From NCBI RefSeq assembly GCF_000961095.1, contig NZ_CP011058.1, positions 372,001 through 436,000 on the forward strand: a DNA stretch of 64,000 bases, in the 5' to 3' direction. This stretch comes from Paenibacillus beijingensis. Its GTDB lineage: Bacteria; Bacillota; Bacilli; Paenibacillales; Paenibacillaceae. Positions 17,020 to 25,002 of the stretch are shown here, piece after piece (position 1 is the first letter of the stretch; each line of letters opens with the position of its first letter). Both the position numbers and the translations under genes were made by a program. Below the pieces are notes generated by a model. The model ran no database searches. It was not told where the DNA came from and saw only the letters and a list, made by a program, of their open reading frames with translations.

Positions 17020-17358
17020 TTACAGCTCCGGTCCGCGCAGCTCCTCCATCGCTCTGCGTACCGCGCCGTAGAAGGCCCGCCACTCGGAACTTGCCTCCTC
17101 CGGTCCGGCCCCCGGTTCGTCCACGGCATCTTTGCCGCTTAAGCCGATTTCCCCCAGCTTGCGCAAGGCACGGCGCCGCCCCCCTCCGGCCGCTTCCGCG
17201 CCGCCGGTACCGGGATCTGCTTCAGCCGGGACTTGCGCCGGTTTGGCTTCCGCTTCATTTGCGGCGGCAGGCGCAGCGCCCGCAGCCGCCGCGGCACTGA
17301 GCGAAGCATCCTTGCGGGGACGGCCCCGCTTGTTAGGCTGCGGCTGATCCGTATCCAT
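17020..17358 (-). CDS. Small basic/alanine-rich protein with AT-hook-like N-terminus
   Basis: A 112-residue protein. The N-terminal NKRGRPRKDASL contains the RGRP core of an AT-hook DNA-binding motif. A low-complexity alanine/proline linker of about 50 residues follows, then a short helical end (SSEWRAFYGAVRRAMEELRG). I do not know a family for it. It begins 48 bases after the SNF2 helicase gene with AAGGCGGG at the RBS position, so it is likely part of the SWIM-SNF2 operon and could be a DNA-binding accessory. That role is inference. Confidence 0.6.
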   Translation of the reverse strand: MDTDQPQPNKRGRPRKDASLSAAAAAGAAPAAANEAEAKPAQVPAEADPGTGGAEAAGGGRRRALRKLGEIGLSGKDAVDEPGAGPEEASSEWRAFYGAVRRAMEELRGPEL

Positions 17359-17406
17359 CTCTTATCCCGCCTTTCGTTATGAAGCGGCCGATCCGGCCGC
17401 GGGCCG

Positions 17407-20316
17407 CTAATCTTTCAGCCACTGTTTGCGCAGCGTGAACAGCTCGCGCAGCTCTTCCTTCGACAGCTCCGTTATCCACTGCTCGGACTGGCCGACGACC
17501 TGCTCGTTCAGCGACTGCTTGCGTTCGATCATATCGTCGATTTTCTCCTCCAGCGTTCCAAGCGAAACGAATTTATGCACTTGAACCCGCTTCTTCTGTC
17601 CGATCCGGAACGCGCGGTCGGTCGCCTGATTTTCGACGGCCGGATTCCACCAGCGGTCGAAATGAAATACATGGTTGGCCGCCGTCAGGTTCAGTCCCGT
17701 TCCCCCGGCCTTAAGCGAGAGCACGAACGCGCAGCCCGGCTGCTCCTGATTTTGGAAACCCGCGATCATCTCGTCGCGCTTTGCTTTCGGCACCCCTCCA
17801 TGCAAGTACGGAACGGGCAGCGACAGCCGCTCCTCCAGCAGCTTCTGCAGCGTAGCCCCCATATCTACGAACTGGGTAAAAATAAGGCAGCGCTCGCCTT
17901 CGGCAGCGACCTCCTCGCACATTTCAAGCAGCCGCATCACTTTCGCGGACCGTTCCGGATCCCACAGCTCCGCCTCCCGCTCGGCTTCGCTTCCGTCCTG
18001 CAGCAGCGCAGGATGGTCGCACACCTGCTTCAACTTCGTGATCGAGGCGAGAATGAGGCCGCGGCGCTGCATCGGCTCCAGCGTATCCAGTTTCTCCAGC
18101 AAATCGGCCACAATATTTTCGTATACGGCGCCTTGTTCCGCCGTTAAGGCGATGAACATTTTGTTTTCATTTTTATCCGGCAGCGACAGCTCGATGGCGG
18201 GATCTTTCTTCAGCCGGCGCAGCATGAACGGCTTCACCCAGCGCTGCAGTCCGGCGATCGTTTTTTCGTCCCGTTCCCGTTCAATCGGCAAAATAACGGC
18301 CCGCCGGAATTCCGCCATCGTACCAAGATAACCGGTATTGATAAAGTCGTAAATCGACCACAGTTCCGTCAGCCGGTTTTCCATCGGCGTTCCCGTCATG
18401 GCGATCCGGTGGTGCGCACTCAGGCGGCGTATCGCGGAAGATTGCTTTGTGTAGACGTTCTTGATGTTTTGCGATTCGTCCAAACAAAGCGTCTCCCATT
18501 GCACCGAAGCGAGCTCCTCCTCATCAAGCGGTGCAAGCGAATAGGAGGTAATGACCAGATCGGCTCCTTCGGTGAATTCCGCGAACGACTCGCCCTTCAT
18601 TCTTCTGGGCCCGTAATGAAGCCGCACATCCAGCGTCGGGGCGAACCGCTCCAGCTCTTTCTCCCAGTTGCCGATGACCGACGTCGGACAAATGAGCAGC
18701 GACGGACGCTTCGGTTCTCCCGACTGCGCGACCAGCTCCTTCACATGCAGCAGATAAGCGGTGAACTGGACCGTTTTGCCCAGACCCATGTCGTCGGCCA
18801 GACAGGCTCCAAGCCCGAAGCGGCGCAGGAAGAGGAGCCATGACATGCCCTGGCGCTGATAAGGGCGAAGCTCTCCCCGAAACTGCTCCGGCTCCTGAAG
18901 CAGCGGCAGCTCGTTCACGTTCTGAAGCTGTCCGATCAACCGCATCATATTTTCGTTCAGCTCGACTTCCGCCTGCAGCGGCTCCTCGCCTTCTTCTTCG
19001 GTGACGGGAATTCCGCCCTGCAGATGCATCTGCATGACGTCGCGGAAAGAGAGCCCCTTCTTCCTGCCGACCCGCTTCATCCATTCCCGGATTTGCCGCA
19101 CATCATCCGGGTTCAGGTGTACCCACTGCCCGCCGATTTGCATCAGCCGCCTGTTTTCTTCCGCCAGGCGCAAAAATTCGGCTTCCGTCAAGTCCACATC
19201 GCCGACAGCAAGCTTCCAGTCAAACTGGACGATCTGACTCAGGCCGAACATCGGCTGCTCTGCGGAACCGACCGAAGACTTCAGCTTCGCTTTCAGTCTC
19301 AGCTTCCGCTTGCGGACCGCTTCCCACCAGCCCGGAAGGACGACCGCGCAGCCGTAGTCAAGCAGCTTAAGACTCGCGTGCTCCAGAAAGCCGTACGCTT
19401 CCGTGTCCGTCAAGTTCCGCTTCACCATGCCGGGCGCCGCCTCATCTTCCCAATCGGGAAGAGCCTGCAGCCATCTTTCTTCTTCCTTGATTAGGCGCTC
19501 CTTCAGCAGCGGCAGCCAATCCTCCGGAACCGTCCACGACTCGCCCGCCGCCGGCAGCCAACGGCCGGGTTCATCCTGCCGCTCCAGCGGAATCCACTGC
19601 CCGCCTTCGCGGTCCTGAAGAGCGGCCCGCAGCCTCCAGCTCCGCCCTTCTTCCGGCTCCGCCAGCTGCAGGGCGGTGCGGAACGGGAACGTGTCCTTCT
19701 TCAAGCCGATCGCGATCAGCCAGTCTTCCTCATGAGGCGATTTGCGCGTCAGCTGCGGGCCTGCGCCACCTTCGACGCGTTCCCAGGCGGCAGCCGCGCC
19801 CGGTTTGTCCGCGATCAGTTCCTCGACAGCGAGACTGAGCCATTCGTCCGCGGTGTCCTGCAGCGCACCGTTCTCGGCCAGCAGCGCATTCCAGCGCCGG
19901 GCGGCCTCCGGCTCCGATTCCGGCAGCCGCACCTGCCAGCGGCGTTCGCTCTCCGACCATAGGCGCCAGTGGGGAGCGAACCAGCCGCCGATCAGCGCTT
20001 CGCGAAGCAATCCGCCAAGCCGCGCGAGCTGCTCCAGCTCTTGCCCCCATTCGACCTCCAGCAGCCGGACCGGTCTTGGGAAGGCGAAATAATCGACGGC
20101 AAGCAGCGGAGTAAGCAGAAGGGCCGCCGGGCGCCCTTCTTCCGGTTCCAATTCCGCCAGTTCCGTTCCATACCAGCTCGCCGGATGCCAGGCAAACAGC
20201 AGATTGCTCAGCCTGCGTCCGTATTCCGACGGGTCCGACGAATAAAGCGCAATCCCCCTGCCGGGTTCCCAATGTCCGTTCACAAGCAGCGATCCAGCAG
20301 CGACAAATCTTCTCAT
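17407..20316 (-). CDS. SNF2-family DNA-dependent ATPase/helicase
   Basis: A 969-residue protein. The N-terminal 450 residues are a bacterial SNF2-associated region (with LSFRDVMQMHLQGG). The RecA-like core follows: Walker A ADDMGLGKTVQ, motif II CLDESQNIKN, motif III IAMTGTPMENRL, then motif V GGTGLNLTAANHVFHFDRWWNP and motif VI QATDRAFRIGQ. Such Rad54/HepA-like enzymes translocate on duplex DNA and remodel protein-DNA complexes. Its ATG overlaps the stop codon of the SWIM gene (ATGA), implying translational coupling; paired SWIM and SNF2 genes are a recurring bacterial arrangement. Confidence 0.92.
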   Translation of the reverse strand: MRRFVAAGSLLVNGHWEPGRGIALYSSDPSEYGRRLSNLLFAWHPASWYGTELAELEPEEGRPAALLLTPLLAVDYFAFPRPVRLLEVEWGQELEQLARLGGLLREALIGGWFAPHWRLWSESERRWQVRLPESEPEAARRWNALLAENGALQDTADEWLSLAVEELIADKPGAAAAWERVEGGAGPQLTRKSPHEEDWLIAIGLKKDTFPFRTALQLAEPEEGRSWRLRAALQDREGGQWIPLERQDEPGRWLPAAGESWTVPEDWLPLLKERLIKEEERWLQALPDWEDEAAPGMVKRNLTDTEAYGFLEHASLKLLDYGCAVVLPGWWEAVRKRKLRLKAKLKSSVGSAEQPMFGLSQIVQFDWKLAVGDVDLTEAEFLRLAEENRRLMQIGGQWVHLNPDDVRQIREWMKRVGRKKGLSFRDVMQMHLQGGIPVTEEEGEEPLQAEVELNENMMRLIGQLQNVNELPLLQEPEQFRGELRPYQRQGMSWLLFLRRFGLGACLADDMGLGKTVQFTAYLLHVKELVAQSGEPKRPSLLICPTSVIGNWEKELERFAPTLDVRLHYGPRRMKGESFAEFTEGADLVITSYSLAPLDEEELASVQWETLCLDESQNIKNVYTKQSSAIRRLSAHHRIAMTGTPMENRLTELWSIYDFINTGYLGTMAEFRRAVILPIERERDEKTIAGLQRWVKPFMLRRLKKDPAIELSLPDKNENKMFIALTAEQGAVYENIVADLLEKLDTLEPMQRRGLILASITKLKQVCDHPALLQDGSEAEREAELWDPERSAKVMRLLEMCEEVAAEGERCLIFTQFVDMGATLQKLLEERLSLPVPYLHGGVPKAKRDEMIAGFQNQEQPGCAFVLSLKAGGTGLNLTAANHVFHFDRWWNPAVENQATDRAFRIGQKKRVQVHKFVSLGTLEEKIDDMIERKQSLNEQVVGQSEQWITELSKEELRELFTLRKQWLKD

Positions 20317-21983
20317 TTCAAAATGTTTCCTTTCCACAGCTCTTCCTGCAGCGCCCTCATCCGTTGATACTTGCGGGCGAGCCTGGCCGTATAATGTTCG
20401 AACCGGTCGCTCTTTTTATCCGCCTTATACAGCTTCTCCAGCTTCTTGAGCTGCTTCACGGCCATCCGGTATCCTTGCCGGTTGCGGGTGGAGATCCACT
20501 CTTCCACCGCATGATGGTACAGCGGGACAAGCACGGCGGGCGCCGATTTGGCAACGATCCGGATATCCTGATTGTCAAGCTCATCGGGGCGGATCCCCAT
20601 CGTCAGCTGCAGATCGGCCCACTCCGTGTAACGCCCCCGGTCAAGCCAATGATCGGCCAGCTCTCCGTACGCAAACGGCAGCAAGCGGATCATATAAGTC
20701 TGCCAAGAGGGGTTATCCGGCTGCCGCAAATCGGCGTTCCGGCAAAGCAGTAAAAACGGCTGAAGCAGCGAGGAGTTGCGGTACTCCCCCATTTCCCCGA
20801 ACAAATATTCCATCCAGCCTTCAAGCTTGCCCCATTCGTTTTCTCCGGTTCGAATGTTCGCGTATTTAAAAGCGAGCAGCGAGGCGTTCTCAAACGGCAC
20901 CCGGCGAAGATTTGCGATCGCGTCCGCGTCGTTTCCTTCGGAAGCATCCAACCGCGCCAGCGCCGCCAGTGCAAATATGGTTCCGCTGTCCTCCTTGACG
21001 GGCGTAGGGGCGGCTGTCCGCTTATCTTCCTTGTATGCTCCGTTCCCCGGCGATGCATCGGCCGGTTCCGACCCGCGCGCGTTCCGGAGACGGCGCTCAA
21101 GTTCCTTCCGTTCCCGCACCCGCCAGCGGCGATCTTCATCCAGCTTGTCGGCGAACGTAAAATAAAAATAATCCCAGCGGAACAGCTGGCCCGCACCGCT
21201 CGAAGCCTGATCGTGCAGCAGTTCGCACGTCCAGTCGCGCCATCCTCGTTCCCTCTCGTTCATCGCTTCCGGCTCCAGTTCACGGATGAGCGTTTCATAA
21301 TGCTCGATCCAAGGCTCCGCCATTCGCGTAAAACTCATTTCCTGATAATACCGGCTGAAGGCATCTACCGTCGTAATCGCCTTTTCCGCCTGCATCAGCA
21401 CAAACAGAATCGCGTTCATCCAATGAAGCCGCTGGCTGCTCTTCGGCCACATTTTCGCCGATCCTTTAAGCGCCGACAAAACAGGCTGCAGCGCATGCAG
21501 CGAATGGCGGCACTGGCGCCACGTCTCCCCGTAACGCTCCGACATCCACCGTTCCCATTCCTCAGGCGCGGCATCCAATCCCGGCGGCATAGCTTGCGGT
21601 GGCCCATCGGATGCCGCAGCCGTCTGCCGAAGATCAATATAAGGCTTGAACTCGAGGCCCATCAATCGCTCATAAGCTTCCTGCGCCCCATTTTCCTCCA
21701 GTTCGTACGCCGCGAAAAAGACAGCCGCCATATGCTTGCAGTATCCTCCGTATGGGCAAGTACAGACGCTCCGGGTAAATTTCTGCGCATCCAGCGTGAC
21801 GGCATACAGATCGCTTCCGCGCACGATTCCCTCCAGCGTATGATCTCCCGCCAATCGGATGCCGGATGCTTTTTCTTTCCGGAAGTAGTTCCATCCCCGT
21901 TCAATCATTACCGACGGCAGTTCATCCATTAATTGCTCTTCCAGCATCGGCAGCAGCGCCGACATTCCGGTAGTTGTGTCCAT
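20313..21983 (-). CDS. SWIM zinc-finger protein
   Basis: A 556-residue protein. The SWIM motif CTCPYGGYCKHMAAVFFA near residues 84-101 supplies the CxC...CxH zinc ligands of this predicted DNA- or protein-binding finger. The remaining 450 residues are helical and tryptophan-rich without known enzymatic motifs. GGAGG six bases before ATG 21983 defines the start. It heads an operon with the SNF2 gene (4-base overlap) and a small AT-hook-like protein. A role as the DNA-recognition or scaffold partner of the translocase is a reasonable inference. Confidence 0.85.
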   Translation of the reverse strand: MDTTTGMSALLPMLEEQLMDELPSVMIERGWNYFRKEKASGIRLAGDHTLEGIVRGSDLYAVTLDAQKFTRSVCTCPYGGYCKHMAAVFFAAYELEENGAQEAYERLMGLEFKPYIDLRQTAAASDGPPQAMPPGLDAAPEEWERWMSERYGETWRQCRHSLHALQPVLSALKGSAKMWPKSSQRLHWMNAILFVLMQAEKAITTVDAFSRYYQEMSFTRMAEPWIEHYETLIRELEPEAMNERERGWRDWTCELLHDQASSGAGQLFRWDYFYFTFADKLDEDRRWRVRERKELERRLRNARGSEPADASPGNGAYKEDKRTAAPTPVKEDSGTIFALAALARLDASEGNDADAIANLRRVPFENASLLAFKYANIRTGENEWGKLEGWMEYLFGEMGEYRNSSLLQPFLLLCRNADLRQPDNPSWQTYMIRLLPFAYGELADHWLDRGRYTEWADLQLTMGIRPDELDNQDIRIVAKSAPAVLVPLYHHAVEEWISTRNRQGYRMAVKQLKKLEKLYKADKKSDRFEHYTARLARKYQRMRALQEELWKGNILK

Positions 21984-22147
21984 ACGTATCCTCCGCTCGG
22001 TCCGGCATTCCTTATATTATACCAAAAAAAGAGCGCTACAGGCGATGAATCACACCTTTATGCGCTCTAATTATCTCCGAATTCCGGAAATGATGTCTGT
22101 TTATGTCGAGCCGGACCGTAAAGAACGCAGGTAACCGGCGGCAGCGG

Positions 22148-22840
22148 TTACGCAAACCATTTCCGCATCAAACTGCGAAACGCCCATTTGCGTTCTTCCT
22201 TCTTTTTATACCGCGGCAGCACGCGGTAGATCCCCAGCGCTTCATCCAGCGCTTCCTTCGCTTCCGTCCTTTGCCCCAGACGAGCTTTGATAAGGGCCAG
22301 CCGGTAATAGCCTTCGCAGGAAGAGGACTGGATGCTGCGGAACGCTTCCAGTTCCAGGAGCGCCTTGGCAGGATCATTGCCTTTATCTTTATCGCTGTAC
22401 CATGCTGCCAGCCTCAGGTGAGGCTGACCGTACTTCACGTTCGAATTAATGGCAAGGGCGCGGCGAATGGCCGCTTCGCCTTCGGCTGCTGAGCCGGTAT
22501 ACAGCAGGCAGGTTCCGTAATCGTCCCAAAACTCGGCCGAGTCCTGGGTCGCATGCGAATCTTTCATCGGCTCCAGCAAACGGCGCGCCTCGCCGTACTT
22601 CTTGCGCTCCATCCATAAGCGGGCCAATTCGTGCTTGGCGCTGACATCGTTGTTATTGACGGCCAGCTGCCTGCGCAGAGCGGTCATCCGGCTTTGCCGC
22701 CGGAACGGCTTGACGAGGCTCGGCGTCAAACCGACAAACCGGCGGTCGAGTATATAAAGCACGACGAGCAGCACCAGAAGCGCAAGGAACGGATTGCCCA
22801 GTATTCTCCATAATAGAGCGAAAAGAAGGATTTTCAGCAC
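22148..22840 (-). CDS. Membrane-anchored TPR protein
   Basis: A 230-residue protein with one or two N-terminal hydrophobic helices (LLFALLWRILGNPFLALLVLLVVLYIL) and a cytoplasmic stretch of tetratricopeptide-like repeats (AKHELARLWMERKKYGEARRLLEPM; DDYGTCLLYTGSAAEGEAAIRRAL; GYYRLALIKARLGQRTEAKEALDEALG). It probably serves as a protein-interaction scaffold at the membrane. The GTG at 22840 follows AGGGAG by eight bases and is preferred to the upstream start at 22915. No operon partner is seen. Confidence 0.75.
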   Translation of the reverse strand: MLKILLFALLWRILGNPFLALLVLLVVLYILDRRFVGLTPSLVKPFRRQSRMTALRRQLAVNNNDVSAKHELARLWMERKKYGEARRLLEPMKDSHATQDSAEFWDDYGTCLLYTGSAAEGEAAIRRALAINSNVKYGQPHLRLAAWYSDKDKGNDPAKALLELEAFRSIQSSSCEGYYRLALIKARLGQRTEAKEALDEALGIYRVLPRYKKKEERKWAFRSLMRKWFA

Positions 22841-23347
22841 ATCTGTCACTCCCTGCCTTTTTTCCCTATCATAGCATGGGAATCGTCCGGTAAGAAGACG
22901 CACGGCCGATCGCATACGGTTGCGGGCTGAATCAAGAGATCAGGCTTATCATTACCTTTTTGAACCTGCTGGTTTATAATAAATATAATGGCATGGAAGA
23001 CAGTGATGCATTTGCAAATCGACGCCACCCACAACATCGTCTCCGCATTGCTGGACTGATCTTCCAGTACGGTTCAGGTCCGTGTAAAGTCTGAGTTTCC
23101 GGGCGGCCGGCTGGTCGGAGGAAAATATTCCATGGGCGCAAATCACTTATGCAGCAATCCGCTTAATATACATGCGAGAAGAAGCCGGCATCCGCAGCGG
23201 ATGCCGGCTTCTGCCTTCATTCAATCCCGATGTACAAACATTATGATAGGATCAGTCCCGCTTTGCCCCGGGACTCTCCGCCTTTTTCACCTAATGAAAC
23301 GCCAATCAACAAAATGATCAAAGCGTTGTCCGGTTTGCATATGTACC
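22841..23347. other. Gene-poor stretch
   Basis: No convincing gene. It includes an AT-rich TATAATAAATATAAT patch near 22975-22990 and a perfect 33-bp palindrome at 23180-23212. Short open frames exist, for example near 22995-23100 on the plus strand, but none has a convincing RBS or family resemblance. Confidence 0.4.
23180..23212. repeat. Perfect 33-bp palindrome
   Basis: Sixteen-base arms (AGAAGCCGGCATCCGC and its complement) flank a single central A. No T-run follows on either side, so it is not a clear terminator. It might end the gerE transcript or be a protein-binding or cruciform site. Confidence 0.5.
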
Positions 23348-23399
23348 AAGCCTTCCCCCGATACGCTCTTTTATAAGCGAAACCTTGGAGGGAAGGCTT
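23348..23399. terminator. Hairpin downstream of gerE
   Basis: Arms AAGCCTTCCC / GGGAAGGCTT enclose a smaller CGCT/AGCG hairpin, 22 bases after the gerE stop. The T-run is poor, so efficiency is uncertain. Confidence 0.5.
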
Positions 23400-23421
23400 A
23401 TCAAGAAATACGCAGGGTGCG

Positions 23422-23646
23422 TCAGATCAGCAATTCCCCAAGCTTGATCAGCTCGACAACCGCTTGCGAACGACCTTTAACGTTAAGCTTTTGCATAACA
23501 TTAGAAATATGGTTCCTCACGGTTTTTTCACTGATAAACAATTGCTGTGCGATATCCCTTGTCGTTTTGTCTTGGACTAATAATTCGAAAACTTCACGTT
23601 CTCTGTGTGTCAGTAAAAATTTGTTTTTGTGGTCGCTGCCCTTCAA
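23422..23646 (-). CDS. gerE: Spore coat regulator GerE
   Basis: A 74-residue LuxR-type helix-turn-helix protein lacking any receiver domain. The sequence LTHREREVFELLVQDKTTRD, then LFISEKTVRNHISNVMQKL and VKGRSQAVVELIKLGEL is almost identical to Bacillus GerE. GerE controls the last wave of sigma-K-dependent coat genes in the mother cell. Starting at TTG 23646 (AGGAGG ten bases upstream) gives the 74-residue length typical of the family. A CATAAGATA -10 and an AC -35 are spaced as for a sigma-K promoter. Its presence shows the organism is an endospore former. Confidence 0.95.
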   Translation of the reverse strand: MKGSDHKNKFLLTHREREVFELLVQDKTTRDIAQQLFISEKTVRNHISNVMQKLNVKGRSQAVVELIKLGELLI

Positions 23647-23709
23647 ATTCGTCACCCCTCCTTGCTCGGGTTTTTATGTGGTAACAAGGTTAAGGGATAC
23701 AGTCAACTT

Positions 23710-23737
23710 ATCTTATGAAAAGGGCGATTACATGGTG
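23710..23737 (-). promoter_or_regulatory. Sigma-K-type promoter of gerE
   Basis: On the minus strand AC (23736-23737), a 17-base spacer and CATAAGATA (23710-23718) match the mother-cell consensus AC / CATANNNTA. gerE is sigma-K-transcribed in Bacillus subtilis. Confidence 0.6.
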
Positions 23738-23767
23738 CGGTGTTCATACAAAATGGGCAGTGCAGGC

Positions 23768-23803
23768 CACAAAAAACCGGGTCCCTCATCGGGATGCCCG
23801 GTT
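23768..23803 (-). terminator. Intrinsic terminator
   Basis: On the minus strand an ACCGGG...CCCGGT hairpin with an inner TCCC/GGGA stem is followed by T6. It insulates gerE from leftward transcription of the YhcN-like gene. Confidence 0.7.
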
Positions 23804-23958
23804 CATATAAACAGTCGTCTCATTTGGCGTCGGTCGGGTTTAACTTTGGAAAGAGGCTCTGTAACGGGAACGCTCCCCCCCCCCCGGTTTTCAATAACTT
23901 TAAACGCTTCGGGAGCGTGCTCCCCGGACGGATTAAGATAGCAGCAATATTAATAAAA
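23804..23958. other. Non-coding stretch with an 11-base C tract
   Basis: Contains a run of 11 cytosines near 23875-23885 and a distant ACGCTCCC / GGGAGCGT inverted repeat. No gene was recognised. Confidence 0.4.
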
Positions 23959-23986
23959 AAAGACCGACCCCAAACGGCCGGCCCTG
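23959..23986 (-). terminator. Terminator after the YhcN-like gene
   Basis: A GGCCGGCC...GGTCGGTC hairpin is followed by T7 on the minus strand, 18 bases after the stop codon. Confidence 0.75.
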
Positions 23987-24003
23987 CGTATATTATGGCG
24001 GTA

Positions 24004-24744
24004 CTACCTCGTCCCGGCGGGATTATTAGCGGCGGCATTAACGGGAAAAATCTGGCGCACCATTTCGCCGAACTCTTCGGCGAAGCCTTGAATCGGCCGG
24101 CCTCTTCTCACGTCGTTCATATAATTTGTCATCCTGCCGACAAAATCCGGATTGGTCGAGACGTATACATTATCGACATTCGGCGCTGAGTTCCGCACTT
24201 TATCGGAAATTTTAGCTTTAAGGGGATCCGTCAACTCGGAAGCTTCCAGCATGCCGTTGCCGTTCATGCCCGTACGATCGGTCATTCCTGTGCGGCCGTT
24301 CATGCCCGTACGGTCGGTCATTCCTGTACGGCCGTTCATTCCTGTGCGGTCGGTCATTCCCGCGCCTCGCCAGTTGTTCGTGCCCGTCATTGCTTTCGGC
24401 CTCGTGCCCGCACCGGTATTGTTGTCCAGCGTGACGGCGACATAGGCGTTGTTGTCCGTAAGAAGGACATATGCAGAATCGACTTCCTTCATCTGCGCGA
24501 TTTTGTTCGCGATTTTCTCGTCCATCGTCATGTTATTGGCCCCGACTGCATCGTTGCGATCCGGACCGACTCTGTCGTTCCCGTTTAAACCATTCATATT
24601 GTTGTCCGTTACGCGTCTGTCCAAAATCCGGTAGCCGTCGTTTCTGTTTTTGGTGCGCACGCCGTCTTGATTCATCGTCGTGCAACCCGCCAGCAAGGAA
24701 CCAAGCATGACGCCGGTTGCCAGCACCATCAGTTTGCGCTGCAT
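24004..24744 (-). CDS. YhcN/YlaJ-family sporulation lipoprotein
   Basis: A 246-residue lipoprotein: signal sequence MQRKLMVLATGVMLGSLLAGC with lipobox LLAGC. The family core is split in two: EKIANKIAQMKEVDSAYVLLTDNNAYVAVTLD and LKAKISDKVRNSAPNVDNVYVSTNPDFVGRM. A linker of tandem repeats (MTDRTGMNGRTG repeated) lies between. YhcN-type proteins are made in the forespore and are found in the inner spore membrane region; YlaJ affects germination in B. subtilis. GGAGG eight bases before ATG 24744 sets the start. The DNA repeat (period 18/36) may expand or contract. Confidence 0.88.
   Translation of the reverse strand: MQRKLMVLATGVMLGSLLAGCTTMNQDGVRTKNRNDGYRILDRRVTDNNMNGLNGNDRVGPDRNDAVGANNMTMDEKIANKIAQMKEVDSAYVLLTDNNAYVAVTLDNNTGAGTRPKAMTGTNNWRGAGMTDRTGMNGRTGMTDRTGMNGRTGMTDRTGMNGNGMLEASELTDPLKAKISDKVRNSAPNVDNVYVSTNPDFVGRMTNYMNDVRRGRPIQGFAEEFGEMVRQIFPVNAAANNPAGTR
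24258..24360 (-). repeat. Tandem repeat inside the YhcN-like gene
   Basis: About five 18-base subunits, arranged as 36-base pairs, encode MTDRTGMNGRTG units in the linker. Copies differ at a few positions only. Confidence 0.8.
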
Positions 24745-24959
24745 TCCTTCATCCTCCGTTTCGTCTGCTTCGTTGTTGGGCAAATCACGCCCTGTTATAT
24801 CGTTAGCCAATCACCCTGCCGCTATGTAGTCAATGGTTCCCAGCCGCCATTATGAACCATGGCAAGGGCATTTGCGCCGATCAGCCGGTATGAGTTCGAA
24901 CTGGAACTTCATCTCTTGACGAAAGACGGATGAAGGTAGTACATTTATAGTATCAAGTA
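24745..24959. other. Divergent promoter region between the lipoprotein and FabH-type genes
   Basis: A TTGACG (24916-24921) / TACATT (24940-24945) pair, 18 bases apart, may drive the FabH-type gene rightward. No gene is seen. Confidence 0.35.
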
Positions 24960-24976
24960 TTAGTATCTGGTACTAA
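24960..24976. promoter_or_regulatory. FapR-like operator
   Basis: The 17-mer TTAGTATCTGGTACTAA is a near-perfect dyad with TTAGTA / TACTAA arms, as in FapR boxes of Bacillales fatty-acid genes. It lies 26 bases before the FabH-type start. FapR represses until malonyl-CoA rises. Confidence 0.8.
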
Positions 24977-25002
24977 ATATAAAGAATGGATGGTGAGTCG
25001 AT

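Noticed and set aside
22993..23100. Short plus-strand peptide frames in the gap before gerE
   Set aside because: They are of 17-33 codons without a convincing RBS or conservation evidence.
23740..24189. 149-codon plus-strand frame containing the C tract, possibly phase-variable
   Set aside because: It runs through two terminators and antisense to the YhcN-like gene; no homology is recognisable.
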